Source: Corynebacterium accolens (lineage in GTDB: Bacteria; Actinomycetota; Actinomycetes; Mycobacteriales; Mycobacteriaceae). Taken from it: a stretch of 10,355 nt of DNA. The translations under genes were made by a program, and so were the position numbers. Under the pieces are notes generated by a model, which saw only the letters and a program-made list of their open reading frames with translations, was not told the DNA's origin and did not search any database. The stretch lies in the NCBI RefSeq assembly GCF_030515985.1, contig NZ_CP100376.1:1866095-1876449 (forward strand), in the 5' to 3' direction. Shown here one piece after another: positions 1 through 5,908 of this stretch; position 1 is the stretch's first letter; each line of letters opens with the position of its first letter.

Positions 1-8
1 AAAAATAA

Positions 9-494
9 TTAATAGCGCCCGCCGTAGCGCTCATCGGCTTCGATGGCTTTGATGATGCGCTCATTAATTTGGGTCATTTGATGGATCTGCGCGCGGGTCA
101 GGTTATCGATAACGGATCGGCGGGCCTGCTTAGCGTGGCCCGGGGCGGTTTCTACTACCTTGTCCCAGCCGCTATCGGTAAGGTGCGCCATCGTCGTCCG
201 CCCATCATTGGGACAAGGACGCCGCACGACCCAGCCCTGGCGCTCCAAACGGGTAACAACCTGGCTCAGACGGGACAAGGAGCCGTTTGCGGTGATGGCG
301 AGGTCTCGCATGCGCATCTCATGGTTCTCGGCCTCTGATAGCCGTGAGAGCACCGTATATTCAAAGAAGCTTAGCTTGGCATCATCGCGCAGCTGCGCGT
401 CTAGAATATTGGTGAGCCGGACATTCACGCTCATCAGGGACATGAATGCTGCTAGTTCATCCTCTTCCAGCCAAAAGTCGTCCCGCTCGGTCAT
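9..494 (-). CDS. MarR-family winged-helix transcriptional regulator
   Basis: A 161-residue protein with the MarR layout: N-terminal dimerisation helices (about 10-55), a winged helix-turn-helix at about 60-105 with recognition helix near 72-86 (GSLSRLSQVVTRLERQG), then C-terminal helices returning to the dimer interface. The wing carries the family signature, here PNDGRTTMAHLTDSG (residues 95-109), with the conserved D-x-R (D97, R99). Such proteins are cytoplasmic homodimers that usually repress their own gene and a nearby transporter or stress gene, released by a small ligand or thiol oxidation; the ligand here is unknown. C94 beside the wing is the only cysteine. The ATG at 494 lies 7 nt after a TAAAAT -10 box with no Shine-Dalgarno, so the message is probably leaderless. 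It lies 89 bp downstream of the copper ATPase gene on the same strand but has its own promoter, so a role in copper control is not shown. Family call strong, target unknown. Confidence 0.9.
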   Translation of the reverse strand: MTERDDFWLEEDELAAFMSLMSVNVRLTNILDAQLRDDAKLSFFEYTVLSRLSEAENHEMRMRDLAITANGSLSRLSQVVTRLERQGWVVRRPCPNDGRTTMAHLTDSGWDKVVETAPGHAKQARRSVIDNLTRAQIHQMTQINERIIKAIEADERYGGRY

Positions 495-496
495 GA

Positions 497-536
497 GGAT
501 TATTTTAGCAACTGGACTTCAATTCTAAAATAATCC
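497..536 (-). promoter_or_regulatory. Promoter and likely autoregulatory operator of the MarR gene
   Basis: A perfect 12-bp inverted repeat, GGATTATTTTAG at 497-508 and CTAAAATAATCC at 525-536, is separated by 16 bp. On the minus strand the proximal arm contains TAAAAT (502-507), spaced 7 nt from the ATG at 494, which fits a -10 box with transcription starting at the start codon. A dimer bound to either arm would cover the promoter. The symmetry is seen directly; its use by the MarR protein is inferred. No convincing -35 box is visible. Confidence 0.65.
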
Positions 537-583
537 CAAGTAGCCGGAGCCCGTCCCACTTATTCGAACTTGGTCTCCTCCAC

Positions 584-2743
584 CTAGTGGCTGGTGGGTG
601 CCAAGCGAGCTGGGTCCAATTCAATCCGGCGCAGCAACTGCGCGTTGAATGCCACCACGATGGTCGATAGCGACATCAATACCGCGCCGGCCGCCGGGGA
701 GAGCACGACACCGATGGGTGCGAGTACGCCTGCCGCCAAGGGCACGGCAATGATGTTGTAGCCAGATGCCCAAATAAGGTTCTGGATCATCTTGCGGTAG
801 CTAGCGCGCGACAAGGTGATCATCGAAAGCACCGACCGCGGGTCGTCGCTGGCGAGCACCACCTCGGCGGATTCCATGGCGACATCGGTGCCGGCGCCAA
901 TGGCGATGCCGACTTCCGCGCGGGCCAAGGCTGGGGCGTCGTTGACGCCATCGCCAACCATGGCCACGGCTAGACCGCGCTCCTGTAATTCGGTGACCTT
1001 GGAGTCCTTGTCCTGCGGCAGGACTTCGGCAAAGACCTCGTCAATACCCAATTCTTCGCCAACGGCCTCGGCGACCTGCGTGGCATCGCCAGTGATCATC
1101 GCAACCTTGACGCCCTGCTCTTGGAGGGCCTGTACGGCCGCGCGGGATTCGGGACGAACCTTGTCTTCAACCGCGAGAGCGCCGATTATCTGACCATCGC
1201 GCACGACGTGCAGGACACCCGCGCCGCGTTGGGACCACTCTTCAACCTGCGCATCAAACACCCCAGGGGTGGCAAGCTCTAGCTCGCGCAGCATATTCGG
1301 TCCACCGACGAGGACCTCTGCCCCATCGACGGTGGCCTTGATTCCCCGGCCGGCGGCCGCACTGAAATCGGTGCTGTGCAGCTGCTCCTGAGATGCTTCC
1401 GCGTGGTCTTCGGCTGCCTTGACGATGGCGCGGGCCAATGGGTGTTCACTATCGGCCTCGGCCGCGGCGGCCACTGCTAGCAGCTGCCCCTCGCTGATGT
1501 CCTCAACGGTTGCAACACCGGTAACGGCATGAGCGCCTTCGGTCAGGGTACCGGTCTTATCGAAGAGGACGGCGTCGATGGTGCGCATGCGCTCCAACGC
1601 CAAACGTTCCTTGATGAGTACCCCAGACTGTGCGGCCTGCTCGGTAGAGATCGCAATGACCAGTGGGATAGCCAAACCGAGGGCGTGGGGGCAAGCGATG
1701 ACGAGCACGGTAACGGTGCGCACCACGGCGTCGCTTGGGCTCCCGATAATGGCCCAGACCACCGCAGTAATGAGGGCTGCGATTAGCGCAAACCAGAAGA
1801 GCAACGCTGCGGCGCGATCGGCAAGGGCTTGGGCGCGGGAGGAGGATTCCTGCGCCTCGGCGACCATGCTTTGGATACCGCCCAGGGCCGTATCTCCTCC
1901 GATGGCTTCTACCTGGACGCGGACGGTGTTGTCGGTGGCCACCGTACCGGCGACCACGCGCTCACCTTTATCGCGGAAGACTGGGCGGGATTCACCGGTG
2001 ATCATGGATTCATCGAATTCGGCTGAGCCTTTAACAATGGTGCCATCGGCAGGCGCCCGCGCTCCAGCGCGGACCAGTACTATGTCATCCACCGCCAGCT
2101 CAGAGACTGGCACGGTGTGGGCCTGCCCATCGATGATCTTCTCGGCTTCGTCAGGCAAAAGTTCTGCTAAGGCGTCCAAAGCGGAGGAGGCCGCGCCGAG
2201 TGCACGCATCTCCAACCAGTGGCCCAGCAGCATAATGACGACCAGGAGGGCCAGCTCCCACCAGAAATCTAGGTCGAATCCTCCAATCCCCAAGGTGGTG
2301 ACCCATGAGGCGACGAACGCCACGGTAATAGCCATGGCGATAAGCAGCATCATCCCGGGCTGGCGGGATTTCAGTTCCGACCAGCCGCCTTGCAGGAACG
2401 GCGTGCCGCCATAAATGAAGATGATGGTGCCAAGCACCGGGGGAATCCAGGATGAACCATTGAATTCGGGTACGCCGTAGCCGAGCAATTCTGCGACCAT
2501 AGGGCTGAAGATGACGACCGGTACCGATAGCAGCAGCGACCACCAGAAGCGGCTGCGGAACATCGCCGCGTGATCGCCGTGTCCGTGCCCATGGCCGTGG
2601 CCATGCCCGTGCTCGTGGCCATGACCTTGATGGTCACCGTGAGAGTGCCCTTCGTGGCCGCCATGATCTGTGTGTTGCGTATGATCCGCTCCCGCGGCCT
2701 GGTGAGCACCGGAATGCTCACTGTGTTGGTGGGAAGTACTCAT
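584..2743 (-). CDS. copB: CopB-type copper-exporting P1B-ATPase with His-rich N-terminus
   Basis: A 719-residue P-type ATPase that pumps copper out of the cytoplasm using ATP. All catalytic motifs are present: actuator TGES (249-252), metal-channel CPH (351-353), phosphorylation DKTGT (395-399, D395), nucleotide-binding HP (434-435), TGD (551-553) and GDGVNDAP (597-604). CPH with YN (662-663) and MSLST (690-694) in the last helices is the P1B-3 (CopB) pattern, not CPC-type CopA. Instead of a CxxC metal-binding domain, residues 1-58 hold 20 histidines, with alternating HG at 41-55. About eight membrane helices are expected, the first pairs near 64-82 and 100-118. A frame-open TTG lies further upstream at 2773, but ATG 2743 is preferred because AAAGGA lies 6 nt before it. 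An apparent CsoR-type operator lies about 80 nt upstream. Family known to move Cu(I) or Cu(II); metal preference here is inferred. Confidence 0.92.
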   Translation of the reverse strand: MSTSHQHSEHSGAHQAAGADHTQHTDHGGHEGHSHGDHQGHGHEHGHGHGHGHGHGDHAAMFRSRFWWSLLLSVPVVIFSPMVAELLGYGVPEFNGSSWIPPVLGTIIFIYGGTPFLQGGWSELKSRQPGMMLLIAMAITVAFVASWVTTLGIGGFDLDFWWELALLVVIMLLGHWLEMRALGAASSALDALAELLPDEAEKIIDGQAHTVPVSELAVDDIVLVRAGARAPADGTIVKGSAEFDESMITGESRPVFRDKGERVVAGTVATDNTVRVQVEAIGGDTALGGIQSMVAEAQESSSRAQALADRAAALLFWFALIAALITAVVWAIIGSPSDAVVRTVTVLVIACPHALGLAIPLVIAISTEQAAQSGVLIKERLALERMRTIDAVLFDKTGTLTEGAHAVTGVATVEDISEGQLLAVAAAAEADSEHPLARAIVKAAEDHAEASQEQLHSTDFSAAAGRGIKATVDGAEVLVGGPNMLRELELATPGVFDAQVEEWSQRGAGVLHVVRDGQIIGALAVEDKVRPESRAAVQALQEQGVKVAMITGDATQVAEAVGEELGIDEVFAEVLPQDKDSKVTELQERGLAVAMVGDGVNDAPALARAEVGIAIGAGTDVAMESAEVVLASDDPRSVLSMITLSRASYRKMIQNLIWASGYNIIAVPLAAGVLAPIGVVLSPAAGAVLMSLSTIVVAFNAQLLRRIELDPARLAPTSH

Positions 2744-2820
2744 GAAGTTCCTTTCTTCTCCTCCCTGCACCAAGAGGAGTTCTAGCGTCGGTGGAACACA
2801 GTGATGGTTACTCTCCCCAC

Positions 2821-2850
2821 CATATACCCCGGGGAGGTATATTTACAGAA
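2821..2850 (-). promoter_or_regulatory. CsoR-like palindrome and promoter of the copper ATPase
   Basis: An interrupted palindrome spans 2822-2842: arms ATATACC and GGTATAT are exact inverted copies around CCGGGGA, with CCCCGGGG inside. This resembles CsoR operators, which are TACCC/GGGTA palindromes with a G/C-rich centre. On the minus strand TATATG (2826-2821) can serve as -10, with a weak -35 (TTCTGT, 18-bp spacer) just outside the palindrome, so the repressor would sit between the two boxes. No CsoR gene is in the window. The palindrome is seen; the regulator is inferred. Confidence 0.6.
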
Positions 2851-2921
2851 CGGAAGGAGCCATTCTCGTATAAGAGGCGAAGTGGAGCTGCCGAGATGGC
2901 CACCCAGCTTAAACGGGCCTA

Positions 2922-3042
2922 GCCCCCGGAAAGTGGACACGGCGCGGTCAGCCCGACCCCATCAGCTCGGTTATTCTTCAACGTCATTGCAGATGAACTC
3001 GACAGAGAAACGGTCCCGGCATTTAGCGATGAACCGGATCAT
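2922..3042 (-). pseudogene. Remnant of an IS3-family element (orfB start plus terminal end)
   Basis: On the minus strand, an ATG at 3042 opens 23 codons, MIRFIAKCRDRFSVEFICN and a few more, then a TAA at 2971-2973. This strongly resembles the first residues of IS3-family OrfB (a pattern like FI..hRDrFgVE.IC), where a full transposase would run for about 270 more codons. Shortly beyond, 2922-2940 reads GCCCCCGGAAAGTGGACAC on the plus strand, similar to the ends of IS3-type elements. The simplest reading is an internally deleted IS copy that kept the orfB start and the right terminus. No matching left end was recognised. Assignment rests on remembered family pattern, not on an alignment. Confidence 0.5.
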
Positions 3043-3255
3043 AACGGAGGCTTTGGGCCCAGTTCTGGGAAGTTTCCTGCACGATGGGCCTCCTGCGCCC
3101 ATTGCCAGGCTGTGTGCCATGAAACGCCGAGCTTCGGGGCTTACTGCCTAACATGCTCTTCCAGCAAGATGCGATCTTCCACAAGTGGGACACTTCAGGT
3201 TTCACCTACCGTTTTCGCCTACTCAAAGTGGAAGAAAGAGGCAAAGAAACGACAT
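3043..3255. other. Stretch without a recognisable gene
   Basis: Together with the IS3 remnant this makes about 460 bp between the copper ATPase promoter and the small membrane protein gene without an intact gene. Short open frames exist on both strands (for example minus 3023-3205), but none shows a ribosome binding site, a recognisable domain or a convincing start. One minus frame shows a CPTCG pair followed by a stop, which could be decayed coding sequence of unknown origin. It may be more of the same degraded insertion sequence. Confidence 0.4.
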
Positions 3256-3288
3256 ATGGGGCACTACATTTTAGTTGGAGTGCCCCAT
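3256..3288 (-). terminator. Possible transcription terminator hairpin
   Basis: ATGGGGCACT at 3256-3265 and AGTGCCCCAT at 3279-3288 form a perfect 10-bp stem with a 13-nt loop, starting 20 nt past the stop of the small membrane protein gene on the minus strand. The following minus-strand sequence (ATGTCGTTTCTTT) is only moderately T-rich, so this is a weak intrinsic terminator or an RNA-stabilising hairpin. Confidence 0.45.
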
Positions 3289-3308
3289 GTTGGCTTTAAA
3301 GAGGAACT

Positions 3309-3512
3309 TTAGTCCTCATCACCCGAAAACTTCTTTCTCATTGTCCAATCTATCCAGAACCAAATGCAGAACAAGATGAGACCGATCACCGTTCTAGGGA
3401 CGACATCTAAGTCAAAAACGATTCCGAGAAATAGTCCCAGAAGGACCAATGAAGCAAAAAATACAGCCCACGATACTCGTGAATTATATTTTTTGGATTT
3501 TAGCTTCTGCAT
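3309..3512 (-). CDS. Small two-helix membrane protein, function unknown
   Basis: A 67-residue protein not recognised as a named family. It has a basic N-terminus (MQKLKSKKYNSR), a first hydrophobic helix at about 14-33, a short acidic turn (DLD, 34-36), a second helix at about 40-56 rich in Trp and Ile, then TMRKK and an acidic tail GDED. By the positive-inside rule both ends should face the cytoplasm. ATG 3512 is supported by GGAGGG (3523-3518) five nt upstream; this ribosome site and the hydrophobicity pattern argue it is real. The gene is visibly more AT-rich than gyrA or the ATPase. A hairpin follows the stop, and an insertion sequence now sits about 80 bp upstream, which may have cut off its original promoter. 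It could be a conserved neighbour of the tRNA pair or part of a transferred segment. Confidence 0.6.
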   Translation of the reverse strand: MQKLKSKKYNSRVSWAVFFASLVLLGLFLGIVFDLDVVPRTVIGLILFCIWFWIDWTMRKKFSGDED

Positions 3513-3593
3513 TCATGCCCTCCAACTGGATGCGGACGATCTCCCATGTATGGTGCAATCTTAAGCTGATAGCAGGTGTTGTGGTCGTATTCA

Positions 3594-3601
3594 GCGAATG
3601 C
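3594..3601. repeat. Target-site duplication, left copy
   Basis: GCGAATGC directly abuts the left end of the insertion sequence and is repeated exactly at 5083-5090 next to the right end. An 8-bp duplication is normal for the IS256/IS1249 group. Confidence 0.92.
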
Positions 3602-3625
3602 GGGTTAAGGGACAGAATGTGTGTC
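3602..3625 (+). repeat. Left terminal inverted repeat of the IS
   Basis: Begins GGGTTAAGGGACAGAATG and matches the reverse complement of the right end (5059-5082) at 22 of 24 positions; the mismatches are at positions 14 and 19 of the repeat. Confidence 0.9.
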
Positions 3626-3733
3626 CGGATGTGCGTCGGTAGCTAGGTTGACCAGTCGCAACGAGGATTCCGCTCTAGGCGGTGAGGCGCAGCGCGGGGT
3701 CTGGGCGCGAAATCCACGTATCTGGCTGAGAAT

Positions 3734-4978
3734 GTGGTACCCGACGGGGTAGGCAGCAAACTAACCCGCGTGGTTAATCAACACATCACGTGCCCCGTGT
3801 GCCTGGGGCCAGTAAAGAAAAATGGCACAACGTCCGCAGGCAAGACTCGTTGGCGCTGCAAAGACCGTTCATGCGGCCACAGCTTCACCAATACCAACGA
3901 TGACCCCATCCAGACTGCCAGGTTCCGGATGTTCTACGAGTGGTTCTTGTCTTCATCAACCCTGTCGTCAATCGCCGCAGAGCACGGCTATAGCCGTCGG
4001 CAACTCACCCGGTGGTTCGAAAACTTCTGGCTCGTCCACGTTCCCGACAACACCGACTCCAATCGCATCTATGACCAGCTATTTGTCGACGGAACCTACT
4101 TCGGCCACCAGAACTGCCTACTGGTGGCATCAACGAAAGCCCACGTCGTGGCCTGGCATTGGTGCCGCCAAGAAGACACGTTCAACTACAACCGTCTCTT
4201 CGACAAGGTCGGGCATGCCCCACTGGTGGTCACCACCGATGGACACCAAGGCTCGCTAGAAGCCATCAAAACAACCTGGTCACAAGCACACATCCAACGC
4301 TGCCTCGTCCACGTCAAACGCAACATTCAACGCTACGTCGGCTTGTACCCCGTGCTGCCATCTGGCAAAGCACTGCGCGGCCTATCGTTGTCACTGCTGC
4401 GGGTAAGCAACCTGGATGAGGCCGCGGAATGGACCGCGAAGCTGCAGCAATTCCACGACGTGTACGGCAAGTGGCTCAGTGAGAAGACCTACATCAAAGA
4501 CCTCAAACCGGAAGAGATTCCAAAGAAATTCCGTCGAAACAAGAAGTTCTTTTACATGCATTCCCGACACCGCAGTGCCTACGAACTGCTCGCCAAACTG
4601 GAACGGAACAAGCACCTATTTACGTTCCTGACCAGTCAGGAAGACGCAGTCGAAGGACAACTCGCTCGCGATACCAACAGCCTGGAAGGCGGCATAAACG
4701 CCGGAGTAAAAGCCCTTGCCAGGTACCACCGAGGAATGCCAGAGGAGCACCAGCGCACTGCCGTGGACTGGTGGCTGCATCTGCACACGCAATATCCCGG
4801 TGACCCTATTGAGATTGCCCGAAGTCAAAAATGGGGACGCAGCGCACTCGCCAAAGTACAAGCTGCGTCCACCAACAACACGGCTAACGACCTCGACGGC
4901 GCACCAGCACGGTACGACACCGGAATCGAAAGCACGCACACCAACGATATCGGTATCCGCAAAGGCTCCATGCGCTAA
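3734..4978 (+). CDS. IS1249-like DDE transposase
   Basis: A 414-residue transposase (402 if it starts at the in-frame GTG 3770, which gives the short N-terminus MVNQHITC usual for the family; no clear ribosome site decides). The N-terminus is a zinc ribbon (C20-x2-C23, C42-x4-C47), followed by a helix-turn-helix at about 79-99 for end binding. The catalytic domain shows the first Asp in LFVDGTYF (D119), the second in VVTTDGHQG (D169), the IS256-type C/H signature in QRCLVHVKRN (C190, H193) and the Glu in TNSLEGGIN (E318). It should cut and join the element ends with two metal ions. No frameshift or stop is seen. It reads away from the copper genes and toward the tRNA terminator. Confidence 0.9.
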   Translation: MVPDGVGSKLTRVVNQHITCPVCLGPVKKNGTTSAGKTRWRCKDRSCGHSFTNTNDDPIQTARFRMFYEWFLSSSTLSSIAAEHGYSRRQLTRWFENFWLVHVPDNTDSNRIYDQLFVDGTYFGHQNCLLVASTKAHVVAWHWCRQEDTFNYNRLFDKVGHAPLVVTTDGHQGSLEAIKTTWSQAHIQRCLVHVKRNIQRYVGLYPVLPSGKALRGLSLSLLRVSNLDEAAEWTAKLQQFHDVYGKWLSEKTYIKDLKPEEIPKKFRRNKKFFYMHSRHRSAYELLAKLERNKHLFTFLTSQEDAVEGQLARDTNSLEGGINAGVKALARYHRGMPEEHQRTAVDWWLHLHTQYPGDPIEIARSQKWGRSALAKVQAASTNNTANDLDGAPARYDTGIESTHTNDIGIRKGSMR

Positions 4979-5009
4979 CCCCTAAACCCCCAGCCCAAAC
5001 CCCTAAACC
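4977..5009 (+). repeat. Short direct repeat inside the IS right end
   Basis: AACCCCTAAACC occurs at 4977-4988, overlapping the transposase stop, and again at 4998-5009, a 21-bp period (two helical turns). It could be a subterminal transposase site; no equivalent was seen at the left end, so function is uncertain. Confidence 0.5.
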
Positions 5010-5058
5010 GCGGGGCGGCAGACACACAAAATGTCCCACCCCGCGACACGCCGGCCTA

Positions 5059-5082
5059 GACACTCATTTTGTCCCTTAACCC
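5059..5082 (-). repeat. Right terminal inverted repeat of the IS
   Basis: Reads GGGTTAAGGGACAAAATGAG on the minus strand and pairs with the left repeat at 3602-3625 with two mismatches in 24. Confidence 0.9.
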
Positions 5083-5090
5083 GCGAATGC
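5083..5090. repeat. Target-site duplication, right copy
   Basis: GCGAATGC, identical to 3594-3601. The roughly 100 bp from here to the tRNA terminator contain no gene that can be supported. Confidence 0.92.
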
Positions 5091-5194
5091 CTTTGCTGTT
5101 TTAACAATATCAAGCGCGTTGATGCCTGCTATCGGACAAACACCCCCAAAACCAGTTTGATAGGTGTGGGGAGCTTCGAGAGGGTACAAAAAGC

Positions 5195-5226
5195 AAAAAG
5201 TCCGACTCCCTTAAGGAAGCCGGACT
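5195..5226 (-). terminator. Intrinsic terminator of the tRNA-Ile/tRNA-Ala transcript
   Basis: On the minus strand, AGTCCGGCTTCC and GGGAGTCGGACT form a 12-bp stem (two G-U pairs) with a TTAA loop, followed by TTTTTGCTTTTT. It lies 8 nt past the 3' end of tRNA-Ala and should stop tRNA transcription before the insertion sequence. Confidence 0.88.
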
Positions 5227-5233
5227 GATGCTG

Positions 5234-5306
5234 TGGAGCATAGGAGAATCGAACTCCTGACCTTCTGCTTGCAAAGCAGATGCTCTACCAATTGAGCTAA
5301 TGCCCC
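5234..5306 (-). tRNA. tRNA-Ala (anticodon UGC)
   Basis: A 73-nt cloverleaf on the minus strand starting GGGGCAT, with acceptor strand ATGCTCC and discriminator A. The D arm is AGCTCAATTGGTAGAGCA, the anticodon arm TCTGC-TTTGCAA-GCAGA gives anticodon TGC, and the T arm has GTTCGATTC. CCA is not encoded. It follows tRNA-Ile by 9 nt in the same transcript. Confidence 0.96.
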
Positions 5307-5315
5307 ATTGTTCCG

Positions 5316-5392
5316 TGGTGGGCCTAGCTGGAATCGAACCAGCGACCTCATCGTTATCAGCGATGCGCTCTAACCGACTGAGCTATAGGCCC
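5316..5392 (-). tRNA. tRNA-Ile (anticodon GAU)
   Basis: A 77-nt cloverleaf on the minus strand beginning GGGCCTATAGCTCAGT and ending GGCCCACCA, with CCA encoded. The anticodon arm CATCG-CTGATAA-CGATG gives anticodon GAT, and the T arm has GGTTCGATTCC. The tRNA-Ile/tRNA-Ala pair after gyrA is a common actinobacterial arrangement. Confidence 0.97.
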
Positions 5393-5418
5393 TTTAGCGG
5401 AACGAGATGTAACTTTAC

Positions 5419-5424
5419 ATACTA
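5419..5424 (-). promoter_or_regulatory. Putative -10 box of the tRNA pair
   Basis: TAGTAT on the minus strand lies 26 nt upstream of the tRNA-Ile 5' end, which would give a short processed leader. It matches the actinobacterial TANNNT -10 pattern. No good -35 is visible. The upstream terminator at 5517-5546 means the tRNAs need their own promoter. Confidence 0.45.
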
Positions 5425-5516
5425 CCCCGGAAAGAACACAAATCGGCAGCTCAAAGAGGTTTTCAGAGGCGCACTTCGTGGGTCTAATGAGGACGCTACT
5501 TCGCGCTTAAAACTAG

Positions 5517-5546
5517 AAAAATGCCGGCAACCGTAGCTGCCGGCAT
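5517..5546 (-). terminator. Intrinsic terminator of the gyrA/DUF3566 transcript
   Basis: ATGCCGGCA (5521-5529) and TGCCGGCAT (5538-5546) form a perfect 9-bp stem with an 8-nt loop; on the minus strand it is followed by TTTTCTAGTTTT. It begins 20 nt after the DUF3566 stop codon. Confidence 0.9.
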
Positions 5547-5566
5547 AGTCTCCCACTCACAGTGGT

Positions 5567-5905
5567 CTAGATGTCATCCAAGCTGACCTTTAGCCCACCG
5601 AAGACATCCACGATGGCGTTATAGATTACGGCCATCAGCGGTGCGAGCAAGGTGAACAGGACGGCGAAAATAACGCCAATCAGCGCGCTGGCTGCGATCA
5701 CCACTCCAAAGGTGACCTCAAAGCCGCCGCCGACGCCACCAACGAGGCTATTGACTGACTCCCATATGCCCACCTGGTGCAAACCGATGTACAACAGGCA
5801 CACGGCCAGCAACCACGCGATGAGTCCGACGAGTGACAGGGCCAGACCAACGCGAAACGCCGAGGTGGGCGAGATGTGGTGGATGGTTACGTCTCGTCGT
5901 TCCAT
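5567..5905 (-). CDS. DUF3566-type membrane protein encoded after gyrA
   Basis: A 112-residue protein with two hydrophobic regions: about 18-42 (VGLALSLVGLIAWLLAVCLL) and about 64-95, separated by a glycine-rich loop (LVGGVGGGF). The N-terminus reads RRDVTIHHISPTSAFRVGLALS, close to the conserved start of DUF3566 proteins, which sit directly after gyrA in many actinobacteria (Rv0007 is the M. tuberculosis counterpart, with a much longer N-terminal extension absent here). Its start is only 3 nt from the gyrA stop, and the ribosome site (AAGGACGAGGAG) lies inside the last gyrA codons, so the two are co-transcribed and probably translationally coupled. A strong terminator follows. Biochemical role is not established; cell-envelope location is inferred from the helices. 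Confidence 0.85.
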   Translation of the reverse strand: MERRDVTIHHISPTSAFRVGLALSLVGLIAWLLAVCLLYIGLHQVGIWESVNSLVGGVGGGFEVTFGVVIAASALIGVIFAVLFTLLAPLMAVIYNAIVDVFGGLKVSLDDI

Positions 5906-5908
5906 GTC

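Larger units (their letters stand above)
3602..5082 (+). mobile_element. Complete IS1249-like (IS256-family) insertion sequence
   Basis: A 1481-bp element bounded by terminal inverted repeats that agree at 22 of 24 positions, both ends beginning GGGTTAAGGGACA, and flanked by a perfect 8-bp direct repeat (GCGAATGC). It carries one intact transposase gene on the plus strand. Non-coding margins are about 130 bp on the left and 104 bp on the right. Intact ends, exact duplication and open frame point to a recent and possibly still mobile copy. IS1249 was described from Corynebacterium (flanking the resistance transposon Tn5432) and is nearer 1.4 kb, so this is a relative and not necessarily the same element. 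It sits between the terminator of the tRNA-Ala transcript and the small membrane protein gene. Confidence 0.9.

Noticed and set aside
1578..2414. A 278-codon plus-strand open frame.
   Set aside because: It is antisense to copB, is low-complexity Ser/Ala/Thr-rich and has no ribosome site.
2801..3151. A plus-strand open frame starting upstream of the copper operator.
   Set aside because: It crosses the CsoR-like palindrome and the antisense of the IS3 remnant, with no domain and no start signal.
3568..5133. The GATAGCAGG/CCTGCTATC inverted repeat as ends of another mobile element around the IS.
   Set aside because: The arms are only 9 bp, no duplication flanks them and no second transposase lies between them, so it is noted only as part of the rebuilt site.
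5300..5536. A plus-strand frame reading GIEPATSSLSAMRSNRLSYRP.
   Set aside because: This is the well-known spurious translation of the antisense of a tRNA gene, here tRNA-Ile, and not a protein.
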